Positions 33,271-46,100 of a stretch of DNA of 64,000 nucleotides are shown here, one piece after another. The notes under the pieces are model-generated. The model had not been told where the DNA came from. It saw only the letters and a program-made list of their open reading frames with translations, and did not search any database. The DNA comes from Rallus limicola. Taxonomy: Eukaryota > Chordata > Aves > Gruiformes > Rallidae. The stretch's first letter is position 1. The number at the start of each line of letters is the position of its first letter. The stretch covers positions 10,026,501-10,090,500 of the forward strand of contig JAKCOZ010000021.1 of the NCBI GenBank assembly GCA_022605955.1, written 5' to 3'. The translations under genes and the position numbers were made by a program.

Positions 33271-33354
33271 CTCCTCCTGGGGCGACGGTCGAGCCCGGCT
33301 CTCCTCTGCCGCCGCCCTCGCCCGGGGCTCCGACGGCCCCTCCGGTCGCACCAT
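33271..33354 (-). CDS. BCAS4: Candidate BCAS4 first coding exon
   Basis: On the minus strand an ATG followed by G opens 28 codons (MVRPEGPSEP ... SPQEE) and stops at a strong donor GAGGAG|gtacgc in phase 0, which is compatible with the phase-0 acceptor of the downstream BCAS4 exon. Human BCAS4 also begins with a low-complexity Pro/Gly/Arg-rich segment and reaches Glu-rich residues just before its first helix, but there is no alignable identity. The frame remains open upstream for about 190 more codons because of GC richness, so the start is uncertain. It could instead be the start of an unrelated transcript. Confidence 0.35.
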
Positions 33355-33832
33355 CGGCTCCGCCGCAGCCCAGCGCCGCCGCGCCGCCAGGGGCTTCCCA
33401 CGGCCGGGCCGTCGCCTCAGCGGGCCGCGTGCGCCGCCTGGTGGGGCGGGGACGGCAACGGCCGCGCGTGAGCTGCGACCGCCCCCCGCGTGCCGGGACG
33501 CGAGGCGTGTCCGCGCCTCCCCGCGCAGGCTGCGCGCGATGCCTGGTGTGGCGCGGGCGGAGGGAGGCTCGCGCAGCGCCCCGGCTCCTTTACACCTCCT
33601 GCCCGGCACCGGACCGGCGGGCGGAGGGGCAGCAGCGCGCTCCGCGCCGGCCTGCCCGGCAGGCAGCAAGGGGCAGCTAGCGAGGGGCCGGCCGGGGGGA
33701 GAAGGGCCGGGCTGCGCAGCTCCGGGCTGGGCGCTGCAGGAGCGCTGCCGGCCCTGGAAGGGCGTTTCGTCCGCGCGTCGCCCCCCGCAGCGGGTGCTGG
33801 AGCGGCGGGACACGGAGCAGCGCCCGCTGCCG

Positions 33833-33866
<34 letters not shown>
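33833..33866. repeat. Poly-C/poly-G homopolymer, 34 bp
   Basis: An uninterrupted run of 34 C on the plus strand lies in the BCAS4 island, about 480 bases upstream of the candidate start on the minus strand. In the transcript sense it is G34, a strong G-quadruplex former. Confidence 0.95.
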
Positions 33867-33867
<1 letters not shown>

Positions 33868-34089
33868 CAGCAGCCCGGACAGCGCCTGACTCCAGGACTC
33901 CCTACGCCCTAGACCCACACCCGAGCGCTGGCAGAGCGGGAGGCCGCCCGCGTTGCCCTCCCCGCAAGGCTCTCCCGGGCCTTGGGCATGAGCAAGCTAT
34001 CTCCGAGTAACGGGAGAAGCTTCAGCTGGGGAACGCACCGCATGCGGCCGCGCCCCGGGGAGCCGTTTGCCAGGACCCGAGGAAGGGCT

Positions 34090-37000
34090 CACCTCACATC
34101 TCTTCATTTCAGCACACTGACGGTGTAGGACGACTCAAACACTGAGTTACTTGTGAAAGTTCACAGCATTTAAGCGTTCGCTAAGCCAGGCTGCCTGTGC
34201 AGGTATTGCTCTGCATTAAGTTTTGGCTCATTGATTTGTTTGTAAAAACATCCCTGCTTTTTTCATTTTACAACACTGGATAGAAATAATGCAAGGGCAG
34301 ACTTAGCATGGTTATTATGGGATTTAAGCTTCTAGGATTTAAAATTCCCAAATTACACAAGTCCAAGTGTTTTATGTAACCTTACGTAGGACAGAGAAAG
34401 TCAGGGGAAAAAAAAAAAAACAATCAACATTTACACATACACAACATTCCCCTCAGTGCTGTATGATTCCAAATCCATCACATCCTCCCACAGAGAGAGC
34501 CCCAGAGTGACAGCAAAGCAACACAGCCAAGGCCTTGTAAGAATTCCATCCTCAAAGGAAAACCCTTCTTGTGCCCAGCCGTTGTCACAGCTATGAGGGT
34601 CTAAAGAGAGAGGCTGGCTCACAGGTAGAGAAGGTACCTGTTACTTGACCAGCTGAACACAATAGACGGTTGTATACAGCAACCTTCTGGCAGTTGCCAA
34701 ACAGGGCATTCCTTTCTGCCATGTGCTGGGGCTCTTAGCTCCTGTCATGGTTTTGTGTGGCGGGGTTCTGGTGGAGAAGGGGGACAGCAGGGGTGGCTTC
34801 TGCAAGAAGCAGCCAGAAGCTCTCTGCAGGCCCCATGGAGCAAACACCAACTGGCTTAAGGCCGGAGTCGCTGCTGACCAAGGCCAAGCCCATCAGCAAT
34901 GGTCACAGCACCTCTGGGAATCACATTTGCAGGGGAAAAAAAAAACCGAAGCAGCCGCTTTGTGCCCCCAGAGAAAGGTGTGAGAAGGTGTAAGGAGCTG
35001 TGCAGGCACCAAGGGCCCGGAAACAGGGGAGGAGGCGCCCCACATGCCAGAGAGAATGATGCCCCTGGGGAAACCCATGGTGGAGTGGGTATCCCCCCAT
35101 GGCCCATGGAAAAAGCCAAGACCCCACCTGCAGCAGGGGAAGGGTAAGAGGCAGCTTCCGTGGGCATCTGGCCTCCAGCCAGGGCCAAACCTCCACACCT
35201 CCTTTGTTAGCAGATCTCCAGTTTGCTTCCTACTTCTTACTCTTACCTCCATCTGTCTCACAGCTGTAACTAAGCCACTATTTTCAGAATGGGTTCAGAC
35301 ATGCCACAGACACACAGCCACCTCGGCTATTGTAACCACACTGATAAAGGCTTTATATATGTGCATGATTCCCTGCACTGGATGACGTCCCTACCTCCTC
35401 TCGCTCCTTCCACATCACCTGCTGTTCTCTGACCCTCAACCTCTGATCTGTTTCTGAGCATCACCAACTAGAAAAAAAAAAGCAAACAGTCCCCCGAGTG
35501 CACAAACCAAATCCCATATCCATAACTGGGTAACCAGTCAGTAACACAAGTATTGCACCACAGAGAGAACTATACTGTGGAAAGCAAACGGGGGGCAATA
35601 GATGCCTATATACATTCTGAAATGTATCACCTTGGAGCCCAGTGCAAGTCTTTCAGGGTGATGAAACGCAAGGTATTTCCTTACGGTATGAGGTAATGAA
35701 ATTCCTTTCTACTTGAGCAGCCATGTGGATTGGAAGGACGGGAAGGGGTATGTTATTAGCAGGACTTCTGAATTGCTGTAATAAGAAACGCTGGTTAAGT
35801 AGCAGAGCACTTCTTCAAATTGCTTTGTGCTTCATACTTCTAAAGCACTTTTAAAATCAAGCATGCTACATTAAGTCCTCAGAGACAAATTCGTCTCCTA
35901 TTTGAGAGGGAAAGTACACAAGTGATCTATCATAGCTGCACAAGGAGTCTGAATCCTTCAGTCTTGGCTGCAACCTCACCTCTCCAAGAACCATCTGTAC
36001 CATTTCTTGCATACCTCTACGGCCTCCAAGAACAATACTGCTGCTGTCCAACACATTTTTCCTCATGCTAGTACTGGAAACCATTACTCTTCTCTAGCAT
36101 TACCACATGCAAGTACTACACAATAGTATCAGAATATTGATAGTTGTACTGCAAGGAGCACACGTTCAGAAGTCATTCCCACAGGAATGCCACAGCTAGT
36201 TTTAAGGTAAGAAGAATACATCAGAAGGGTATTTGGTACCAGTCGAGATCTTTCCACAGTTGTTATACCAAAGAGAGGATCATTTTAAATCAATTACTTA
36301 CAGAAGTCCCAGAAGATCTTCATATCTGCAACCATGCGTTTTCAATTTCGTAACTGGAGTGCTGACACCTTGCTAAGAGCTCACTGCCTTCAGAAAGTTC
36401 AGTGCTGCTGGCATATAAGAGGACAGACATATGCCTGCATGGTATCCAATAGTTGCATTCCTTCCCCACCGAGGCTGCAGGAGGCAAAGTCACAGTGCTC
36501 CTTCACAATTAGTTTCAGAAAACTACAAGCAGGGATCCCAGCGATGTGTAGAAATAGCATCGCTGACCTGCATGAGTATGCTTTTAGTCCCACTGCCTTC
36601 AAGTGTCACAGATTAACCTCCACACTGTGCCGCCAGTGCAGATTTAGCCCAGGTCAAGATTAGTATCACTCAACGCTTTCAGCTCTTGTCCAGCCTAAAG
36701 CGTTCTGTCCAGCTTGCTAGATCCCTGTAGATACATGCCTGCCTTAGTCTTTGCTCCTGTAATAACTCCACTCCCTTGATTCTCAGTAGATTTTACCTAG
36801 GGCAGATCCTCTCACACAGAAACACTAATGGATCCTAATGGCCCACAGAATAGTCCCCACTCACTGTCAGCACCCAGCCCAGGAACACTGGGGGAGATGC
36901 ATCTGCAGAGAGATTGGGTCAGTGCCAGACTAATGCCACGGAAGTATACCTTACAGGGAAGAGTCTCCTCTAAAGTCAACATTTTATCTCCCTAACAAGT

Positions 37001-38579
37001 CATTTTTAAGCAGGCCAAAATATTCACCATGTAAGCTGCTAAGTGGAAACCATATTCCACTGCACTTCTCCCATCCATCTACTGATATTTAACTTCCTCA
37101 TACAAAACTGTTTACGCACAGCTTCACTACTTTCTACTGTCTCCTTCAGGGTGACCAGTCCTCTACTGCTGGGTTCTAGTTATATTAAAACCATCCTGTA
37201 ATGCAGATGACTTATATCCTCTCTGCAAACAAGCCATGAGAAGCACATGCTACATTAATAGCATTTTCAAATTGTTTTATAACAGTAATGTTATGTTTTC
37301 AGCCTTGTCCTTTAGTCCTTCCCTAACACAGTTTGGGTTTTTCATGCTGGCAAGTACGAGTCTGATGCTTTCCCAGCCAGGAGGGCTCCAAGCAGCACGT
37401 CTGCTTGGCATTCAGCATTATGTATGCAATACTAAGACTGGTTGCCCACACATGCACTGTTAACCCATTTGCTGTTTTAGTGTTTAATCTTGCATTTGTC
37501 TGCAGTTATCCAGATTTTACTCCTCATTTTTTCATATCAAATTTATTCAAAATATCCAATTCTTGAAAAATTCCAGCAGCAATACCAGAAAGTTACTTGG
37601 TCCCACAACAATGCATGTGTTAAAAGGAGAACCAGCAACTCTGAAATCTCTCCCTGTCTCAGAGCCTTATGCAAGTGGATGGAAGTTCTGAAGTTAGAGA
37701 GACACCACACCTGAATTCAACACAGGCAGGATGAATTTTTAAAGCTCACGCCATTTCAAGAATACCAAAATACCAATCTCAGCATTCCTTTAGGAAAGAG
37801 CTGAGCTGTTAGTTTCTGTGCAAAGGAGGGAATTTTTCCTGGTTACAGGGCCTTCAGGCTCAGTACACAGATGAGCAGACTGGGCTCGTTCTGCTGCATG
37901 CCAGCAGAGACACTGCAGTGCTCTTGGAGCTCTGTCACCCTCTGTAGCTACAGGCACACGCAGGAGCAGCACTGTGCCAGGTGCAGGAGACAAGCCACAC
38001 ACACAGGAGGGAAGGGACAGAGCTGTGGGGCTGTGTGATCTGCCCCATTCCAGCAGCCAGAGGCCCAACACAAAGGGCTAAATCAAGGCTCGTGTCACTA
38101 GGTAAATGTTTACACAGGCCGCTCAGGCATTAGATACGGATGGAAGAAAACATTTGCAGGTGGAACAGGTTCAAGTTAAGGCTTGAATACAATTATATCA
38201 AATACTCACAGTAACAGTGAAAAACACCTCAACAGCAGCACAATGGTGACAGAGGATTAGGAACCATCCATCCTCCCAGGCCTCGTGACCTAACCTTCAT
38301 TGCCAGCAGTCCTCCAGCAAGCCATGCAACGCAAGACTCACTATTTGCAGCTACTGTAGGAACAAGCACACCACAAGTTAGACAACAGGAGTGTCAGACA
38401 AGTGTTCTGAAGCCCTGCATCCTTCACAGGTGTAGAGATCTGCTCCAGGGAAGGGAGCAGAGGAACACTGCTATGTAAACAGAGCCCGCTCAGCTGAGGG
38501 AGCATGAAAAAAGCCCCGCTACTCTCACAGTTCAGAATACGAGTGTAAATGCTTCGTTTTTACTTAACCAACAAAGTAA
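34090..38579. other. Intergenic region between BCAS4 5' end and PARD6B 3' end
   Basis: No gene is supported here. It contains one diverged LTR (34742-35270) and short A-runs. Nothing else was recognised. Confidence 0.65.
34742..35270 (+). mobile_element. Diverged avian ERV LTR (ERVL-like)
   Basis: It begins 'cctgtcatggttttgtgtgg' and contains blocks that, in order, resemble a common avian LTR family: a 'catcagcaatggtcacagcacctctgggaa' type segment, an A-rich run, 'ctgtgcaggcaccaaggg', 'aggggaggaggcgcccca' and repeated 'ccatgg' phrases (cccatggtggagtgggt, ccccatggcccatgg). No gag or pol sequence adjoins it, so it is an old solo LTR. The family name is from remembered consensus and the ends are approximate. 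Confidence 0.6.
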
Positions 38580-41500
38580 TTGAGAAAAAAAAAGCATTTT
38601 ATTTCTATAGCCATTTATTATTCCAGTCTGTAAAAATATAAGACTAATATACAACTATATCTAGCTTGATTTTGTAAAATCAGTCTTCATTCAGTGAGAT
38701 AATGTACATTATACATTAAAGTTGTAAGAAAAATACTGATATTTGACATTTTAAACAAGTTCATTCATGTAAAAATCACATTGCAAGTAAAATTTAATTA
38801 GAAAATACATAATATTCACAAAAATACACATGTTAAAGACAGCTTGTGAGAACATTGTCCTAGATTTAATTCAGCTGTGGAAAACACATGATTCACAGTT
38901 AGGCTTGACTTATCCAGTACCAGAGCAGAACTTCAAAGTAAATGCATCTTAATTCTATTATGAATTTGTTCTTTTTCCTATTAAGGTGCACTTAAATATC
39001 CCAGTCACAAGTAAGAAATGACCCCCTCGCTGTGCATGTACACAACATGTAACACTAGTCAAAAGAATTTTAGTTTTCCATTCAATTTTGAAATAATTTG
39101 GATATCTATAAATTAATTTATAAAATCTGGATTCAAAATACAGCTTACATATACAGGGTATTTAATACACAAAGATTACATTGATAGCAGCGTAATATTG
39201 TCAATCATGCGTGGTCTCTTAACTATCACTTCTGGATTTCCTTTTATTAACTAAAGTCTATATAAAACAGTCAAGCCTTTAAGTATTTTCTTCCAAGGAG
39301 AAAATTGTAAAGATGATAAAAATTCAGGAGGTAGTGAATGAAAGGCTAACAATATCAGCATATTTTAAAAAACTTCATATTGAGCCCCAGTACCATTTAT
39401 ATATAAAATTATGTTTAGCCACTCGTAATCAACCGTTGATCATCCTGAAGTAACAATTGAAAAACATTGTGTGATTAACAGTGTACAAGTTATTAAGATG
39501 TGGAAGAACTTTAGAAACTTTATGGTAACTGCAGCATTAAGCAATTCTGTGCTATGCAGTCTGTCACTCTGGCTGTAAATACACACTTTAGAAAACCCAT
39601 TTTCAGGTTTATTCTTTAATGTTTTCATCAAGTCCCAAATGCTTAGTTTTGAAACACATTACCAAATTTCTGTAAAACAAAACAGGACATATCAAAAAAC
39701 TATAATCTCACATTTAGATTAATCAGTTTGCAGGAAAGGTCCTAGAGATGTTCTCTCATGCAGTTCAGAGTAGGACCCCAGTTAAATCTCTACAAGTCCT
39801 TAATACTGGCATATATATTCAAAGTGTTTGTGGATGGGTTATGAGCACAGATCCGGTAACACAGCTCAGCAGCACATTATCCCTGGGGCTGGCACCCCAG
39901 CAGTGAGTGACCCTGCACCACCGGCACCCTCAGGCTCAGCCCTCCCATGTCAGGAACAGCTCAAACCCTCTTGCCCAGGCTGTGGGATACAGTCGCACCC
40001 TGGCAGCCCCACAGGGTGTTCCCACCAACTGAGCGCCCTACACCTGCATCAAGAGCACCACCAGCTCACCCTCTGTACCAGTGGGCCTCACGACTCATCC
40101 AAATGCCTTTATTCCTGTCATTACTCACTATACATTCAAGTAAACAAAAGGCACAGAAGTGCAAACTAGCATAATAGATCAAAGTCACCCTCCACTGATG
40201 ATTCCTTACAGGAAGGAAAGTCTTGATAAAGAAACAGACATTTAAAGTAAACAAGCTTCCTTAAATAAGGGAAGCACAGAGCAGCACTGACAGAACACAC
40301 ATACATGAACATTATTTCCTCACTAACTGGATGTAGTTACTTAATTTTTAATAATTATTAGCAAAACAAGTAAAACACTTCAAAATTCATGCTCACACTG
40401 GAAAAGATTCCAGGGCCTCTCCACACATGAATCCAAGGAAGCTGAACTCTGGTTATGGTTGCAGAATACCACTGCCTGTTACAGAAACTCTCCACAGGTC
40501 AAAAGGGCACAAAGACCTTTGACATCTATGAGACTTGAGCTCCAATGGTACTGAAGGCTTGAAAGTACTACTGCTCATGAGAGGAACTTAAAATCTGCAT
40601 TTCATAAAACTATAGAGCAGTAATTTCAGAGGCAATTTTACTTATATCACTACAAAAATCTTAAACAAATACGGTTTTACCCTTCTGATATCCTATAAAG
40701 ACTCTGACAGATACCTTGACATGAAACTTGGTCTCTTGTTAGTAAAATTACCAGAGGTAGATGTTTTCTTGAGACAGACTGAGATAAGAAAAGGGGCTAG
40801 TCTCCTTTCCCACTCCTCACATGTCCCATGGAGCAGGACGTGCCACAGGAGCCCTGGAAAGTACAGGGCACAATAGGGAACTGGTAGCATCCTCCTCCTC
40901 TCAGGGCTGACACAGACAACTGGATCCCTGGTCCTTCTCCACAGTCCCATTAGTCCCCATCTCATTTTCCTGCCACAGCTTTGGATCCCAGAGAAAGGTC
41001 AGCAAGTTTGGAAACTGAGTGGTAAAGCAGGAGTTACTAAAAGAGGAAAAACAATGCTAGCAGCCTCTCCCTGCAGCTCTCCTGGCCAGTCTGCAGCCAC
41101 TCACTCACACACTTACACACTTGCAGTATCAGGACTTGTCATCAGTATTTTGTTTTACACATAGCAACTGTCTTCTATTCAACACACCCAGCCAGTGGTA
41201 CACAAAGATCAGCATTTACAGCTTAGTTCATTATCATCAACAATTTAACATCACCTGCCTCAAGCAAGTTCTATTAAAACCGCATTCTGATTTAAGTTAT
41301 TTCTTTTAATCCAGGGTTTAATTTAAGCCGTCCTAACTTGTTCAGGTTTGAAGAAAGCAACTTTTTACACAGCTCAGACTCACTACAACAAACCTTTGCT
41401 AGTAGAAACCTTCACAGCTTCTACAAGGACTGCAGTTTTCACATAGATTGTTATTTCCATAGCATTAAGTTAACATTTGATTTCTTTGAAATTTACTTGA

Positions 41501-42332
41501 ATTAGGAACTAAATCAAATGGTATCATTAAATATTGCAAGCTAAAATGAGACCAGGTCTTTGACACACAATCATTAAGACTTTCACATTTGAATTTCAAC
41601 ATCATAGTCATTAAAAGTAACCTTCCCTGGCCATTAAAAACAGTCAAGGTGCATGTCTAACGAGCCTGTGGTTGCACATTCACTTACAAAGGAACAGTCA
41701 GCTTCAGAAACCCTCACCTTCAGCTCCTGACTGCTGCCAAGTTGCTGACCACTGTCACCTCTCCCTGCTGCTCAGTGTGTTAGTCAGGGACCCAGAGCAG
41801 CCACAAACATCTCTTCCCATCCCACCTCTTTTTTTCATTTCCTCAGAGCCCCACAAAGAGCTCTGCCAGCTGAGCAGCAGTCCAGAACAGGAATGAAGTG
41901 GCTAAAGCAGCTCCACCACATGCAAGCAGCACTTCAGATGAAAACAAAGCCACAGTACATTAGAGAATCTCACACAATAATGGAAGTTTACTTCTATAGA
42001 ACCAGTAGTATTCAGCATTAAAAAAAAATAATCAAGTGCCTTTAAAAGAAAGCTCACAGCCATCTCCTAGCTATCCTTCATTTTCAATTTAAGTTTCCAC
42101 CATCCAATTTTAGTCATTTATCAACTATCTTCCATCTTTGTGAAGTATTTACATTGAAGTGCAGAATTAACTGAAGTTAGTCAACTTACATAATTTTGGA
42201 CTTCTTGTATTTACTTTTTTCCTTCCTCTTAATCTAACTGCAGTGCTTGGTAGATGGAGAGGTATAAACTGTATTACATATTAGCCAAATTAAAACATGT
42301 ATGGCATCATTATGAAGTACACCAATGTCGTT
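38580..42332 (-). other. PARD6B: PARD6B 3' untranslated region (about 3.75 kb)
   Basis: Sequence after the stop is largely AT-rich as far as two poly(A) signals, AATAAA at 38614-38619 and 38598-38603 (minus strand), followed by a T-run and TTTGTTGGTT. The drop in AT content just beyond 38580 supports this as the end. Many ATTTA-type elements are present in sense orientation. A GC-rich segment at about 39835-40110 looks like an insertion but I could not name it. Shorter 3' ends are possible. Confidence 0.65.
38598..38619 (-). promoter_or_regulatory. PARD6B: Paired poly(A) signals of PARD6B
   Basis: Two AATAAA hexamers lie 16 bases apart on the minus strand, with a T/G-rich element 20-50 bases downstream. 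This is a typical distal cleavage site. Confidence 0.6.
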
Positions 42333-43159
42333 TCATAGCGTTATTATAGTTCCGTCTTCTTCTAAAGACTTATGGTCTGGATCTCGTACTTCATATTCCA
42401 TGCTAATGCTGCCTGCTGAATGATTCAAGTTCATCTCACTGGAAGGGAGGAATCCATTCTGTGTCGACTCGTGAAGGAGTTCAATTTGTGTCAACGATTC
42501 CAGGCTTTCACTCGTAGGTGCAGCTTTCGGAATCTGCTGAGGCTCCCCACTCTCCTCAATAATAATGTCCTCTTCATCGCTCTCCTCTTCTCCTTGCAAG
42601 AAATTTGCTATGTTTGGTGTGCTACTTGGAAGGCTAGATTCAGTAGACTGACCAGAGCTGCCAGAAGTCCGACTGTTCCTCACAACATTATTTCTCTGGT
42701 TTGCTGGCCGTACCGTAATGATCAGGTTACGGCTGTTTGCAATCATCATGTCTGTAACCTGATCAAGGCTTTTTCCTGAAACCTCTATTCCATTCACCTC
42801 CAGGACTTCATCATTGACAGCCAGTAAGCCTGTGCTTTGAGCCAGACCTCCAGGGACAAGCCTAGATATGAAGATCCCTGGGACTTTCTCTAATCCATGT
42901 GGTGTCACTCTGACACTGGAACCATCTCTGATATAGAATCCGAGGGGTTTATCAGTTCCGTATTTGTAAAGTCGCACCCTGCGGTGGGTTTCTGGCAGAA
43001 TATCTACATCTATAATAGAAGACACTGGCCTGAAGTCCTGTGGCATGCTAATAACAATGTGTGGCTTCTTCTTGTGATTATCTGGACGTAACACATTCGA
43101 TAAGACATTTTTCTTCCTTGTCATCGTATCCGTACCAAAGGCACTGTAGTCTGCATCTT
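42333..43159 (-). CDS. PARD6B: PARD6B coding exon 3 (semi-CRIB, PDZ, C-terminus)
   Basis: The acceptor tgtcttacag is followed by AAGATGCAGACTACAG, completing a split Glu codon and giving [12 protein letters not shown]. The frame runs to TGA at 42333-42335. The same frame is open upstream to 43289 with an ATG, but that part is intron. Confidence 0.98.
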
Positions 43160-46100
43160 CTGTAAGACAGAGCACATTGAGGATTAGATCACTATATGGT
43201 CCATACCACACTGCTATCATGTTGGCAGAATGAAATATCTCCTCTAGGTTTCTGCTTGCTGTATAGTAGAAACATTTCTCTTTATACATGAAGCAAGAGC
43301 TTTAACGTTAAGAGATTCAAAGTTTGAAATACTTTCGGTTTCCTGCTACCAAAACAAAGACAGTACACACACAATAAAGCAAGCTACGAGGAGGAGAGCC
43401 AAAGAACTACATTCTAGCTGCTTGAGAAAAAGGTTAGAGTGGAAGGAACGCATTCCTAGAAGTATTTTAATTTTATTCAGAGTAATTCCACTTGTTAGTT
43501 TTCTCTCCTCAGGTTTCAGACCACTGGAAAAGAAAGAATGAAAAAGGGAAAGCAGCCAGTGTGCCCATTATTGCCTAGTTCCTGGAAGCTGGCCAAGTGA
43601 CCTGGATTCAAACTCCAGAAAGCTTATTCCATTCCACACTCTTCCCCACCCCCATGCAGGGTAGGTAAAATGGCTGTGGAGCAGCACCAAAGAGCTCTTA
43701 CACAGCCACTTCAAGAGAAACTCTTCACACTAGCAGTGCTCTGGCTGCCACAAACTGATACAGAAGTAAACAAATGGCTTAGACTTAAAAGCCCCATGCA
43801 AGTCATACAAACACTTGTAATGGCAAAGAAAGTATGTTCTGCAGAAGTAGTTCTGGCATCTGAAACACCAATTTACAAAGGAAGCTTCAATTTCTCTTTA
43901 ATATGCTGTAACTCTCCAAAAACAAATAACCAAAATACATTTAGATCCAAGTTTTAGATTTATGCCTGTATTTTTGCAATGTTGCATTGATTATTTTTTT
44001 CTTTCTTACAGTGGATTAAGAAAATAATCAAGCTGAAGTAGCTTGAACTAGCCCTGGGAACCAGAAACGCTGGGATTTCTCTGTATTGTCACATTAAGAT
44101 GCCAGTACAGCCAAAGTAAAAGGATTGTAATATATTTCAATCCCTGAATTCAAATAACTATGTAAATTTTTCAGGTCAGTTCTACTGAAGAGTGTGGGTT
44201 GATTAAAACACAACCCAGCCTCCAAAACCAATGTGTAACAAGTGGACTCTGAAGTGTAACACACTCTCACAACACAAACTTACCCTTTTCTCTGTAAAAG
44301 CATTTGGAGATGCCTGGCTGAAGATCAGTTCCATTGCCAAAAGCAAACACTGATTTTTTCAGACAACAGGGAGCAATTCTTTAATGTTTGCTTAAAATTT
44401 GTGATCAAAGGAGAAAAGTGTGAGAAGTTTTGCCCTTATCTCTCCTGAGAACCCATCTGACCAGTTTCAAGTTAGACATCTGGTCATTACATCAAGGGGA
44501 TTTTTGCAATTCAATGAGCTGCAAGAGCTTCTTCTTTGTGTGGAACTACAATTGCTTATGAAAACTTGGAGAGGGCAATTGTGAAATAGATACTACACAG
44601 AGGGTCTCGGCTCTAAATGTCTTGTTTTTGTTTAAATACAAAAGGAACATAATGGCAGGGAGAATGCGATAGTATTGGTGAAGAGTTTAGATAAAGGATA
44701 GACAATATCGGCTTGAATGTTAGAATTAAGAATGTTAACGAGTTGCAAAGATTGTTTTTTGTTAGGTCCTGGACTTCCCCCTCCCCACCACCAGCTGGTA
44801 GGCATCCTCGTATCTCAAACTGCAAGGAACTTTGTGCAGGGCAGGTTAAGTAGTGTAGATCTCTGCTGGTTTTAAACTCTGTCTTAAGGCTGCACAATCA
44901 CACAAAACCTAGATCAGAAAAACATTTACTGAAGAGACAAACTTTAAAGGTTTCTTTTGGGAAACAAATAATCAGAAATCTTAACACACTGCTTTTGCTT
45001 GTGGAAAGCAAATGTGTCCATGACACACTGAAATAAAAGCATCCCAAATGGCTAGCCATGTGCCAAGGCCTGTTAGAAAAAACCAAAGCACTAGAGGGTC
45101 GCTGGTTTGCATTGTAACTAGTCTCAGTAGTCTAAAAACTCAGAACTAGCACAAACCTTAAGATTCACAGTTAAAGTTCCATCATTTGTGGGGAAAACAG
45201 TGAAAGGTTGAGGCAAGCTCATCTCTCCAAATCACAGCATGACTTTGTTTAATCTCTCTTCCAGTGCTAAACAAACTTTGTAAAGCAGTCTTCCCAGGTA
45301 CAAAAGCATCTTTGTTCTGGCACCCAGCTAATCAGTTCAAGCTCAGCAGAAAATATTTTGGAACAAGGCCAGAGGACAAGGTGTTAACTACAGGTAGTGT
45401 TAACAATGTCCACAGAGCACAAGAACCATTCTTCTCCCAGCAGATTCAAGCTCAAGGTGGCACCAATCTGTATGCACTTAATCCAGGAAATCTAAAACAA
45501 GAGCCCACCGATGCCAGACCTCGTCTCAATTTGACATTTTTCAAGACCCATTTTAAACATTTTCCTGATCTATGCACAAAGAAATGTAGAGCTACCCCCA
45601 GTAATCAAATTTCCAACCCCCCCCATCTCAATAGTACATTTGAACATAGATGAAATTTAGCATTTTCTAATTTAAGCACTAACAAAATCTTGCCTCTTTT
45701 GTCACAAGATATAACAAAACGTGGTTTTAGGAAACCAGCTTATAATTTTAGGAAGAGGGCTCAGAACAGTTAGGTTATTCCATAAGGAGCTATTTAATAT
45801 CCTGCAAATGAGCTTTAAGGACATTATAATGAAGTATACCTTTTGTTAAATTATCGTCCTTATTCCTGTATTTACCATACAGAGACCCCCAGACCCAACA
45901 GCCCTTCAGGGCCCCCCTTTTATCTTCAGTAAAATTTTTCTCACAGACGGAGTGACTCCCATACATCTGGAGTTAATCACAATACATCAGTTTAACCTTT
46001 AAATTCCAGATGTCAACAGTACCTGTTAGTCTGTTAAACTGCAGAATTAAATCTGAGTATCAGTTGCTTTCCACAAACTGACAGCCATTCTTGCTTTGTG

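Larger units (their letters stand above)
33000..34090 (-). promoter_or_regulatory. BCAS4: CpG-island promoter of BCAS4 (probable)
   Basis: This CpG-rich island surrounds the candidate first coding exon at 33271-33354. GC content falls on both sides. It contains a 34-bp C run at 33833-33866 upstream of the start codon in the sense of the minus strand. Assignment to BCAS4 follows from strand, spacing and synteny, not from a visible transcript. Confidence 0.55.

Noticed and set aside
33205..33918. 237-codon minus-strand frame with a poly-Gly tract
   Set aside because: It is open because of GC richness and the C34 run. Only its last 28 codons before a donor were kept, as a candidate exon.
43160..43289. 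N-terminal extension of the PARD6B last exon with its own ATG
   Set aside because: The acceptor at 43160-43161 and homology starting EDADYSAFG show this to be intron.
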